A DNA stretch of 64,000 nucleotides from Patiria pectinifera (lineage: Eukaryota > Echinodermata > Asteroidea > Valvatida > Asterinidae), in NCBI GenBank assembly GCA_029964075.1, contig CM057129.1:29689430-29753429 (forward strand), given 5' to 3'. The position numbers and the translations under genes are program-made. The notes under the pieces were generated by a model. That model was not told the origin of the DNA. It saw nothing but the letters and a program-made list of their open reading frames with translations, and did no database searches. This document shows, piece by piece, positions 1 to 12,900 of this stretch (its first letter is position 1; each line of letters starts with the position of its first letter).

Positions 1-481
1 TTCCACATCCCTGTTATATTACAGTTGTAGAAGGAAGCAACCGCTATCATCAGCTAACTTGGTTATTATGCTGAAGCTCGTTAAATATAACATATCCGCG
101 AGCAACAAGGCCGGATTCTCCACGTAATTATGGTGCCATGTGATCACTATACATCACCGTGTAAACAAACGTGGATTACGAGTATTAAAATAAAACAGCA
201 ACTACGTGCATTTATACCACACCGACTCAGCCTCTTTGATCCAGACAGACCAGCAAAATACATGCCCTCGAGTTTTAGGGGAGAAACACTTGAGGGAATT
301 GCACCAACCTATTGCTTTCTGACTGACCGACTGAGTGACTGACTCGAAGTCACTAACTGTCTGACTGAGTCACTGATTATTCTAAACTGCCACGTAAAGA
401 CGTTCGGTTCGAGCTCGATTCGGCAAGCCTAGCTAGTCCTGTTGTTTCTAGTTTTGTCCGGGCATAGAAGCTCGCGAACTC
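1..481. other. Upstream region of the SLC27A gene
   Basis: No exon is supported before 482. The stretch holds a GACTGACTGAGT-type simple tract around 322-385. The last roughly 50 bases before the ATG are probably 5' UTR. I could not identify a TATA box or initiator with any certainty. Confidence 0.4.
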
Positions 482-986
482 ATGCCTCTTCCCGTGGACA
501 GCAAAGTGGCCGGGATAGCAGCGGCTTCAACCCTGGCAGGGCTCCCGGTCGCGACCGCGGCATTCCTGCGCCTAAAGTACGGTCCAACCGTATTCCAAGA
601 CCTGGCCTACATGCACCAGCGATGGAACCTACAGAGAGCGTTGCAAACTCTGCGACAGAAGAACACCAAACTGGTCGATTTCTTCGAGGAACACGCGAAG
701 CAGACACCGGAGAAGGTGTTCCTGCTCCACAGGGACGAGGTCCACACATACGGGGCGCTGGAAGGGGAGGCCAACAAGCTCGCCCGATTCGTCAAGTCCA
801 CAGGTCTCGTGAGATGCTTGGACACCGTGGCTATATTCATGTTCAACGAGCCAAGTTTCGTCCTGTCCTGGCTAGCTTTCAACAAGCTGGGGCTGAGGAT
901 GGCTTTTTTGAACTACAATCTCAAGGGCGATGCGCTCCTTCATTGCATCAAGGCTTGTAAGGTGAAAGCAATTGCATGTGGTGTAG
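482..986 (+). CDS. SLC27A: SLC27A exon 1
   Basis: Encodes residues 1-168 plus one base of codon 169. Starts at [11 protein letters not shown] and includes the N-terminal hydrophobic segment and [14 protein letters not shown], a family-typical stretch. The donor GTATGT follows position 986; the open frame that continues past it is intron. Confidence 0.9.
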
Positions 987-3900
987 GTATGTCGATCTCA
1001 TTAACTTTCAATTGGCTTGATCTCCCCAATGATGCAGGCAAAGTTGTTTGGGTGGCAATTCCTCAATTTCCAGCCCAAAAAAATGGGAAAGCTGATCCTC
1101 TTTTCTTTCTCACTGGCTAAAAAGTTGGAATTTGAATATATAGGGATATACAATTAATATATCGAATTTCCTCATGGGATTTATACCAATGAATATGCAG
1201 ATACATGTAAGTCTCAGTCCACTTTGTTAACTTTTTTAAACTTAATGTCTGCTGCATGGAACGTGGCCAATTTCTTCCAAAGAGAACACTGATTACACAT
1301 TGAAATATCCGTCGTGCAAAAAGTGTGATGCAGCATCACACTCGGACAGGCGTGAGAACTTTTACGCATCTCGAAATGCTTATAGGGTATAACACAATAA
1401 TTATTTATAACACAATAATTATAGGGGGATGCCATGCTTTGCGCGGCACCCGCTAACTGGGTGGAGTCGTAAAATTTGTGTTGTTTGCAAGTTGTCAGTG
1501 GAACAAAAATAAATAAATAAAGAGGTAAATAAACAACAAACATCTTGGCAAATCAGCTAGGAGGAGACTTCATACAATCATCAGCAGACAGACATTTCTT
1601 TCTCGTCTTCGTCCGATAAGTCCCACTAAATATCCGAATTATTCATTATCCCCCGAATTTGAAGTGAAAACTTGGCAGATTTATTATCACGTTGTAGAAG
1701 TGCGTATTTTTGAGAAAAGGGTTCATTTACGTATTTTTGAGAAAGGGTTCAGGCTAGGAAATGCATATTCATATCGTTCGATTGTGTACGATCGGCGATT
1801 AAAAGGTTATATACTGATGTATTAATTTGACCTCAATTTGCATGTTAACCCCAAGTGGGCATGTTAAACCTTGGCGAAGCAATTTGGCCACCTTTCTCAT
1901 CATGAACGTCATGTTTTTCATAATAGCGATTTAGATTTTCTTTTATAGAGATAATGTTATAATATTTAACTATTCAAAGTCTCAAAGAAACAAATCTGCC
2001 AAAAAGGCAAAACCAAACAATCATGTTTTTCACGTGCCAACCGTGACTATTGCGAAATAATGCAATAGTTTTACGAAATAACGCAATAGTATTGCGGAAT
2101 AACGCAATGGTACTGCAAAATAACGCAATATTTGCAAAATAACACAATACTTTTGTGAACAAAATTCACCTTTGGTTTTCAGTTTGGCTCTAATTAAATG
2201 CAGTAATTGTCCGTTTAGTGTGACGATGCATGGATTGCACCATTTTCGAAGTGCATGCCTCTCCGTCCGATTAGTTTTTGTCCATTGCGCAAGGGGTTAT
2301 TATTTTGACATGATTTGACTGAAGGCGGGAGGGGGTTAACCGTTTGCTGAAAACAAGTTTGATTGATCTTGTCAATTTTTAAGGATCTGATCTTAGGAAA
2401 CGGTTGAAATTTAAAGGAACATTCTGCAGCATTTTTGTCGGAGGACTGACGGATTTTAAGTGATTTAATATCTTTTCATATCCTCCAGTATTGAATCATG
2501 GGTACCCAGGGTACACAAAAAACACGCCGCAGTACGAACGCGTGCTGAAAGAATCGAACTTGATTCCCCCGTAACTAGGTCTAAATGTTGCATGATTATT
2601 AAGAGCATTTATAACCGGTCCATTCAGTTTCATTTGGAAATAAAATGATGTCTTGCCACAAGAATCATTCTTGAAACCCTATATTTATATAAATTAGATT
2701 AAAAAAACCCCAGTTTTTAAAGCATATTTGCGAAACGGAACTTTTTTTCAGTTAAAGACATATTATTTTTTAAAGACATGGCTGTCATGGTGGCAATAAG
2801 CAATGGTTGGGGTGGTTAACCACCATCCTCCGTCTGACCACAGACATTGTGTTCAGATATTAGGATGATGGAAATAATCCTAATACATTTCCGAGAAAAT
2901 ACAAATGTTCCCTGAGATTCCTGAAATAACGTTTGTCATAACCATCTATTCATTGCTTCTTAACTTTCTATGTGTTGACTTCAACACCCTCGGCCAAACC
3001 CCTTTAAAAATCCGGGACCGTCATTCACTCGCAGCCGTGTAATGCCGATTTCTAAAAGTTACGTAATACTTTATTTTTGAATGAAACAACACGCACATGT
3101 ACATTGATATGTTCAGTGTTGTTCGTTGAATTATATGAAATTGGGGGGGGGGGAGGCTTGGGTACGTCCAGTTTTCAAAGCTGTAACACTGGTGTTTGCA
3201 ATATCTGTCAATCTTTTCAAACCTCGCGAATATTAAAAATGTTCCTATCGTTATGGACGGAGTGCAGTAAAAGTTTGCAGAATCGCCACCTTCACGAGTT
3301 ATTAATTAATAAATACCGAGACCCGTGCGAGATCACGCCGAGTCACGCTAAAGAATAAGCTGATAATATGCGCTTTGTAATTGTTGCCCTCAAATTGGCC
3401 AACCTGAAAACCATGGACGTGAGTTTGGTCGGCAAGAATCCTCGTGGAAATTTTTCTTGGAGGTAGTTCAAGGTATTCAAGTTACATATGCGTTTACAAA
3501 AACAGATGAAGTTGTAATTCGGAATATACTTAGATGATAGGCCTATAACAACTTGTGAGGATTCCTAGAAAATGATATAGATATATTGGGGCCCCTTTTC
3601 GAACGATTTTTTCACGACTTTTAGATCAGCTTCATCAGTGACCAGTAATGAATTTTTGGCATCAATAACGACCTTTTTTTCACTGACAAGAAATTTAGAA
3701 TTTCTTTTTTTGTTATACTTAAACATTTTAATCGTATTGAGCATGTTTTTTTTTAAAACATAACATTCAAAAAGCCATTTTGGGGGGGTTGCATGAATTT
3801 CACTGCTCTGGTGGTAGCGTCAATGTACTTGATCGGATTAACTTTGTTTTACAACGGTCACCCTCAGGCTTTCGCAACCACAAGACATGCTCGGGTAGGC

Positions 3901-6900
3901 TTTAATGCACCACACAAAACTGTATCACAATATAGGCCGTGAAAATTTACCGGAATAGACCAATATAGGTTCAATCATTGAGAAATATTGCGTTCTTTCA
4001 TGTTAATCGCAAAAACAGCTACATTTAATTTCGGAAAACTATTGCGTTATTTCACACATACAATGTTTTTTCTCTCTCTTTCAAAACCTGGCACGAACGG
4101 GCTTCCGTATGTTTCTGAGAGCATTTGCCAAAAAAACTCCGCGTTGAATTTCGAGATAGGTAACTATGGAATTCTATGTTTATCTTTGAATTCCGCGTTT
4201 CTGTGATAAATTATCACGGTATATTTAACACGGTATCGAGGAAGGCAATTCAAGCTTCCGTAGTTGCAGCTTCGTGAGAGTTTGTCTATAGGTGTAGGTA
4301 CCCAGAGTCAGGTGCATCACCATAATTTTTTCCAAACGCATTTCCTCCTTACAGATAAACGTTTGTTGAATTCCATGGAGGCCATCATGCCTGAACTTCA
4401 GGCCCTGGGTGTCAGAGTATGGATCATAGGGAGCAGCCACCAACAGGCGATTCCTAATGGAATGGTCCGTGTGAATACGTGGAATGAGCGAGGTGATCCC
4501 ATACCACGAAGTGAACGGGATAGTATGAGCGACGAGGATGACGCGCTGTATATCTTCACCTCAGGAACGACTGGTGGGTAAAGTCTAGGTCAATTTTAAG
4601 GGAGAACTCTATGTCCAGCCTCTCTCGAGCCCACCCCCTCTTCCCAAAGTTATGAATGGACGTTGCCACGCTGGCAGCCCCTCGCCGGCAACTTGGTCTC
4701 CGCAAACCCTCAGTTTTCACTGATTTTGACTGTAGATGACAAATAGAGGTAGCCCAAACCTGTGCCTCTGATTCATCATCAAAATCTGGCAAGCTTGAAA
4801 AGTCAAGGAACTCAGAATTGTCAAGAAATTGGTGTAACGCACCACCTTTTAATCCTGATCTTATTATATTTATGATGACATTGCTGCAATGAATTGGCCA
4901 GTAGATTCGAACCCCCGACTCTGATAATTAGTCACGAAGCCTAACTATTGGTCAAACTGAAACTCCCCCATTTATCATATTTTAGGTCTTCCTAAACCAG
5001 CCAAGATACCGCATTACCGTCAGGTCAGGAGTTCCTTCATTCACGCTTCGTTAGGACTGACGAAAAACGACGTCATGTACACGTCACTTCCCCTCTACCA
5101 TAGCGCCGCTTACACCGTTGGGTTCACGAACGTCATACGAGTTGGTAAGTAACGAGCATGGTCAATTGAAATCCATTTTGACAAAAAGTATTTTCTTCAT
5201 TTGTATATATTAACATTTCCACTACCCTTTTCTGACGTTTTGAGATTGACAATAAAACACATTTATAATGTGCGTCATTTTCAGAATGCATTTGATGATG
5301 TACATTGTTGCAGCTTATGCCTATTCAGAATCGGCCTTTAATGACTAACTGTTTCATATACTTGTATAGTTATAGTAACAGCTAGGCTATTAGACGTTAA
5401 CGTTTTATGTTGCAATATTAGCTTTTTAATCATCGTCCTGACATACCATTTTCTATACACCTTTTTTGAATGTCTGGTAATGTTTGTATCCTCTTTGTGC
5501 CAGGATGCACCATCGCTCTTGACAACTTCTCAGTTCATAGATTCTGGGATGATGTCCGCAGATATCGCGCCACCGTTATCCAGTACATCGGAGAAATCTG
5601 CCGCTACCTTCTTTCCCAGCCACCGGTAATATAGGTTTTCCCGGCTATTTTTTTTTTTTATCGTTTTTTTTTAAATCGAATTCACCGATTTTTATATTCA
5701 AATTCGTCCGGCAACATCGATTTAGTGCACTTCGCATGTTTAATTTCGTCTTTTGTCAAACAATTTCAAATTTAGTCTAAACAAATGCAAACAATGAGCA
5801 CACCTTTTCGACTAGGAGTATTCGATTTCGCCTCGTCTACCCCGAATCGTGTTTTTGAAAAATCCAGTTCGTCTAATGCCACACAATAAACATAATTTTT
5901 AGTCAGTGGGCTTACGGTCGAAAAATAATGACCCGCAATTTCGGGTACATTCTTTGAAACTCTCAGGATCACTAACAGATACCTCAAGAAGTTTAAAACC
6001 ACTTGATGCCATTTTTTCTGACCCTTTTATGGGCGGGGCCATGACTTTAAAAAGTGGGGGGCTTCGTGGGCAAAAAAAATATTCAGATAATTTCACTTTT
6101 CTTTTCAGCATTTGGACCGCTCACCCAAGAGCTACATCACGAGCAAAAAATTCCAGAATTTTGCCTCTTTGGGGGTGGGGCCATATTTTATAAAAGCAGG
6201 GGGCAAATGTCATTAACAGAAAATCGAGCTTTAAGGGGCTTTTTTTTGGTGTTTTTGGTTTTGATTCCATTCGGCAAAGAAAACCGGCTGGACAGAGTGC
6301 CTGCCTGTCAAATCATAAAAAAAATTGTTCCCTTTTGGGGTTGTGTCCCCATTTTTTTCATAAAAAGGGGGCATATTTTAAAAGTGGGCTTGCGGGAGCC
6401 TGCATTATGCATTTCATGTATACATTTTTTGAAACTTTCAAGATCACATAATTATGGACACCTCAACAAGTCCAAAAAATTGATTGGTACCATTTTTCCA
6501 ATGCCCCTATGGTTGCCATTTTAAACATCTATCCTAAGCATATTGTGTACATATAAATTGACAAAATAATCGACTTTTGAGACATTTATGTTTTGATCTT
6601 TTATATCGTATCCTGAATACAATGCTGACCTCCTTGACAGTACACTCAAACTGTAACAGCCATTTTAAACTTCAAAATGGGCTGACTTACAGGTTATATT
6701 AAAGATACCATTTGCACTTATTGAAAAAAGTCTGAAAATAACAAAGTTTAATGAGTCAAAGAGCAAAAAGTTATCAAGCTCAGATGATTAAGCGAATGAA
6801 ATATACATCACTTTAACTGGACACAAGTTTGATGAGGCATTTGATATCAATGGCCCAGAAAGAAAAAACTCGTGCCAAATTGTGCTTGGGAAAACAAGGA

Positions 6901-9900
6901 AAATTATCTAGAACACAGCTGACTTATTTACGGACAAATTTGATCTGTACTGACGAATATTCTCGACACGATGACTAAAGAGGGTGACCAAACTTTAAAA
7001 TTGAATGCATGGTAAATGACTAAATTGATTTTTCTCCGACGACATTGAATGTAATTAAGAGTTGGTGAATTTGAATGAAAAATGTTTTAAAATAACCGGG
7101 AAAACCTATAAAAGGACCAAAAGCGTGGGAATGTAGATCTTTTAGGGAAACTCTTGACAATTTGTAATGAGTTTTGGTCTCTTTCTGGTTTCGTGGTTAT
7201 ACACTGTACTAAGTTTGGAACCGCGGGGGTCCCGCTAGGCCTTTGCCCCTTGTTTAACCCCCATTTGGAGGATAGTAAGAACTTAGTAATGCTGACATTG
7301 AAACCATCACCAAACCATCAAAGTTCCGATGAATATAAGGAGTTCCCCATCCAGGAAATCGCTAAGTGCCACAAAGTGACGAGTCAAATAATTATTATGA
7401 TAGTGCCTTATGGTGACAGATTGTCTATGGGGTTGTGCGCATGTTTGGGTGCGTTCGTTTTGCTCACCCGGGTCGACACGGGTAAAGGCAAATGCAGACT
7501 AATCGAACGCTCAACCGAGGGCCATCCCGATCCTCACGTGACGCCTGTAGCCGTGGCCGTATATAGCCACTGACAAAACGCCCTTTTTGGATTGGGTCTT
7601 AGTTGAGATTTCCTTCTTTTTTTGAATAGCAAAACTCAAACAAATTGGGCTGAACTTAAAGTCTCAAAAGTCGCAATGAACTCTGCGTTACTAGCACACT
7701 CTCGTAAAAAGTGGCCAGCAAGATCTACACAAAACCCGATGCACCGTGGGGTTTTGTGCACAAACCTTATTAGTCGGCCGATCATTCTCAACTGACTTCG
7801 GCAAAACCGCAAGCCTCATCATAAAGAGTAAGTTAACCGAACCAACTTTTGATACGGATAATGATACGGTGGTCATGTCGCTTGAAGCGGGCTTTCAAAA
7901 AGACTTTTCCAAATGGGAACGACACTTTGGAAATATCCAATCAGTTTGGATATTATGATTCATAAACTTTCTGTGTAAATGAGCACATTTTTAAACAGTA
8001 TTTAATTACTATTATTTTTACGGTGTGGTGGTGGGGTGGTGGGGGGGGGGGGCCTAGACATACGATATATCCAAATGGCGCAAATATGAGACAGACAGCA
8101 GGCGCAATAAATTCGCGATTGACTAGGGTTCAGACAATTTCTACGCGAGTCATTTGCATAAAAAATACCCACAATTTTTGGTAAAAAAAAGACTGTCTAC
8201 AGTTTGAAAATCGGTGGAAACGTGAAATCGGTGGGATCGTGAAAACACGTACTGCACGTTGTGAATAACAACACCAAGTACACGATATAAATCCATTTCT
8301 AGCCAATTGCGGTATCGAATCAGGATACTGGAAGAAAGTTTCCTATCCAGGGGTAACTATTGGAAACGAGGTTGGAAATAAAGTAAGCACTGGGGACGAG
8401 GTTGGACTGTGTCCGTTTCAGGGGAATGAACAACGCATGCTTGACGTACTTCCACTATAGTGACTCCATTACTAGCACGTTGTCGTAAAAATTGGTACCT
8501 TAATCCTGTCTGAACTTATTCTTTAAAATAAGCTTGCGGTCGCTGCCGAATTAAATTGAGCGTGATCGGGGAGTATAATAATAAAAATAATAAAATGATA
8601 AAATATGAATAAAAATAACCGTCTGATATTTTCTGCACAAACCCCCGGTGAAGGGGTTTTTGCATAGAAATGTCTATACAAACTTTTACGACAATGTGTT
8701 GGTAATGTCTGCTCCACGAGCAGCTGTGGTGGCTGACTGGAGCCCCGAGAATGACGTCAGGGCGGCTAATCGAACGTACAGGGCTGACCCGTGTTGACCC
8801 GGGTGAGCTAAACGAACGCACTCATAGTACGTCACCGTTCGTAGTGCGACCGAAGATACCAATTTATGTATGATTATGCATGCAACGACCGCTAAGTTTG
8901 ATCATCAGCAATTTAAAGTCGTATGGCTGTGTTTATCAAGGGATCACACAATGGAAACATTATGCGAACGTAGGTTGCAGCCATAGGTTGCGGACATGAA
9001 CCTTTTCGATTTAGCCTAATGAACCGTTAATTCTCTATCATGCAATATTTGGAAATTAATTGACCGATTTCAAAGCGAGGCTGCCGTGGTATTGTGTTTT
9101 TTTGTGGCACGGGACAGCGAGTACCACGTGTGTGTTGTGACGCGCTCTTTGCCAATCAAGACAGAATCTGTGGCCGCGTTATACTTTTTGACATTAACAT
9201 TGAATGACTTTTCTCCTACCCAATCACGACTAGCGCCCAGATGACGGTAAGTACAAGCACAAACTCCGCTATGCCATAGGCAACGGTCTGCGGCCTGATA
9301 TTTGGGAAGCGTTCCAGAAGCGATTCAACATCGGACATATCGCTGAATTCTACGGAGCCACCGAAGGGCCATACTTTATCGTCAATATGGACGGCAGGCT
9401 CGGGAGCACTGGGCGATACCATGGTATATTCAGGGTAAGGTTTTTTTCAATTCAACAAGGTTCAGTTATGGTGTTTACTACCGATGGGCCAAGTAATTCG
9501 GACACAGCCTGAGTACATATTTATAACGATTGAGGGCATTTCACTGGCTGACGTGATGGCTGCAGCGACATGCTAACATTTTGCTTGCGCCATTTGGAGC
9601 ACCTTCGCACACGGTCACTTTGAACTCGTGTTACTGCATGATGATGAGTGCCAGAACGACGTAAATGGTTATGTTATTAAAATTTCAATGTTAAATGACC
9701 TTCAAATGTGTCTTTATGTAGGCGTTGACCGACTTCATTGTTATCGTCCAGTGCGATTTGGAAACGGCTCAACCATTTCGGGGGCCGGACGGCAAATGCG
9801 TCCCCATGCCTCCAGGTAAACCCAGGGGCGGATCTAGCTATATCATAGCTTTCAGAAAGGGGGTGGGGATGGGGTTGATATGAACGGAAGCGGGATGAGT

Positions 9901-12900
9901 GAATGTCTGCTGAAAGCACGCCTTGCTATGGGGGGTCCGGGGACGTGGCCCAGGGGGAAAAAATGAAATCGACGATGCTTTCTCCTGCATTCTCATGCAA
10001 TTTGAGAATAAATTTAAGAACTTTAGTATAGGTTTTCGGCCAATTTCACCAAGTTTTCATTCAATTTAACACCTGGCTCATTGGATTTAGATTGAAATTG
10101 AAAGATCATGCAAAGCGAATCGGCATTCGACAATCAAAAGGAATCATTCAATTTCACTATCCGAGCATTCTATCGCCTGTTAGCTTCACTCGTCCCTATC
10201 AAAGATGCATTCATATTAAAAGTATCGCGTTGTTCACCCAATTTCGTCTTAACCATTAGTAAGGGGTTGATCGGGCATTCGTTTTCATTAATGGGCAAAC
10301 ATATTTCACATTTTGTCAAACATCTTCTAAGACTTCAAACGTGTCCGTATTCCTTCGCGTAAATCATATTATGACTTCCAACCGTAGATTGACTTTCTTT
10401 CTTAATTAAAGGGTATGTGCAATGACTTTTTCTCAGGATTTTTTTTTTGTGCATCTCTGTGAAATGTAAGAAAACTACACGTTTGACAACACTTTTTGGG
10501 TTAATCTTATTGCAAATGTACACTTCTTAGTCAGGCAGCTCAGGCCAGCTTTTGGAATGGATGTGGACATTCCGGACAAAAGCGCCAAATTTTCCATACA
10601 TGCTCCTTATTGCCTTAGCTTTCAATTTTTGATAGGAACCAACTTATCCAATAACAATATGGTGGCCATCTTGGATTTTAAAGATGGCTGCCATTGAAAA
10701 CCCTTCTTTGTCCATATCTCATCTTCTAAGCCACTTAGGATTGAAATTTTGGCGTCCAAACATACATTTTCAGGGTCAAGGAATGCAACTATACCATTTA
10801 TGACAGTGTCAAATGTTCAGTTTGTACACTATTGTGGCCATCTTTGATTTTAAAGATGGCTGCCAGATAATAATTTCATTTACTGATATCTCAGCTACTA
10901 CTGCCTATCAAATCACAGTCTAGGTGTCTAAACATACATTTTCGGGGTCAGGAAATACAACTCATTTATTCAGAAGAGACCAAGATGATTTTAGTTATAC
11001 ACACAAAATAGTCAAACTGAAGACAAAATCTCTTACAGAATACCGTTGATAAAAATATATACTGCCGTCACCGAAAATACTGTATGAAGTATAAGTAAAA
11101 CAACATTATATGCGAATAAATGTCATCACTCACAAAAGCTTACAGTTTAAAAGTGCTCGCCCTTATTCTCACAGTTGCAACCGCAGAGTTTATTGCACTT
11201 AGCAAGGTGCTGCATGCACGTCTTGCACCGCATATACTTTGATTCTTGAAACCACATTAACTAGTTCACTGCAGGCTTTGGAGGCCACAGGTAACATGGT
11301 CCAGACAGGAACCCATTACTGTTTTTGTTCATGTTCGAGTGCCTGATCCTCAACAGGCTTGGCCCCGTTGCTGAAACATCCATTATCCCTCAGCAACCTG
11401 GATTGCGACATTGCAAGTCAACAACAAGCCAACTCTTATCTGGCACAGCAAGCTGAGGATGGGTTTCAAAACGAAAAATAAGTGGAGCTATTTTTGTGGA
11501 TCTTTCGGTCACGTCTGGGAGAGATCAGCCCATACCATGAAACCTGACCAAGCCTTAAACAATATGCAGTTTGATCACTGGATGTTTGAAACCCACCAAC
11601 ACAAGTAATTTGCACCTCCTTGCTGGCATTTCCTCTTCGGATTTCCGAAGGGTCCAAATATTGATAAATGACGAGTGTCGCCTCCTCCAGGGACGGTAAG
11701 CTTCGGCACAAAAGGCTGAAGTCAAGAAAAGCTTCCTTGACCATGTCCACTCCTTTACAACATCCAGGGAAGTGGCAAGACTCCAACACTGGAAGCAACG
11801 ACGGGAGCAAACGCCCACCGATTCAAGTCATGTTTGTACTATAACAAAAAAAAACTCCCAACAGGTGCTACATCGACATGGGTTAAATGGAAAACTATCA
11901 GCCGCTTGAGAACCAGGGCTAGCCGATCACAGACCCGCCTTCAAACTGGAGCTACAAAAGTGGTTCAGTTGCAAGCAGTTGTGGAGAGGCAGAGTTGCAT
12001 CACATCCTGTAGTGCCAGAGATTTCTACCTGCCTAGGTTCAAAGATGGTTTGTTGTGGCAGTACCATACAGTATAAACGGTACAAGACCAGAAGCGGGCA
12101 AACGCTGGCTCGATTGCGCCAAAACGGTTCCGTGTTGACGGTACAGACACCACAGAGTCAGAATTGGTCCAGTGTGCTCGCCCTATTAAGTGGCAAACGG
12201 TAATGGTAACACCGTTCAGAGCCTGCATCGGCCAGTGCTGGTCTTTTTAAGGCAAACAATAACAGCAAGACGGCGCCGGCAGTCTGAACCGGGCAATTGC
12301 AGGTCCTCTTACGATAAACCATGATGAAGAGACGGTAAAAGGCCTGAATCAGGCCAGTGTTGGTCCCTGTGTAGGAAACCATAATGGCAAGACGGTACAC
12401 AACCTGAATGGGACCGGTGCCGGCCCTTTCACGTCAAACCATATGGCAAAAAGGTACACAGCCTGAATCGGGCCAGTGTTGGTCCTTTTACGGCAAACAA
12501 TATGTAAACCGTAAGTATCGGGACAAACTGAATATTTGGGACGATCCCAAATACATGTAGTACTAACCCATTTGGTTGAGTTGTGTTTTCCATGACCCTG
12601 AAAATGTATGTTTAGACACCAAGATTTAGATCCTTAGTTCGGAGATTTAGGTTTTGAATGGCGGGCATGTTTCAAATACAAGATGGCCACAATACTGTAG
12701 TATTTGGACAAACTAACCATTTGACACTATCTCAAATGGTACAGTTGCATTCCTTGACCCTGAAAATGTATGTTTAGACACCAAAACTTTCATAAGTGGC
12801 TTAGAAGATGAGATATGGGTAAAAATAGGTTTTTAATGGCCGCCATCTTTAAAATCCAAGATGGCCGCCATAATGTCGTTGGATAAGTTGGTTCCTATCA

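Larger units (their letters stand above)
5626..9233 (+). other. SLC27A intron 4
   Basis: No gene recognised. Around 5935-6030 and 6395-6515 lie two diverged direct copies of a block containing CATTCTTTGAAACTCTCA-like sequence. The intron also holds the inverted-repeat element 7449-8821 and the GGGGACGAGGTTGG repeat at 8347-8406. Confidence 0.6.

Noticed and set aside
982-1120. Continuation of the SLC27A exon 1 frame
   Set aside because: It reads past the donor at 987 into intron; the family sequence resumes only at 4355.
6054-6524. 156-codon plus-strand frame
   Set aside because: Low-complexity Phe/Ile-rich translation of a diverged repeat in an SLC27A intron.
9216-9422. Minus-strand frame with a hydrophobic C-terminus
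   Set aside because: Exact shadow of SLC27A exon 5, whose plus-strand product carries YGATEG.
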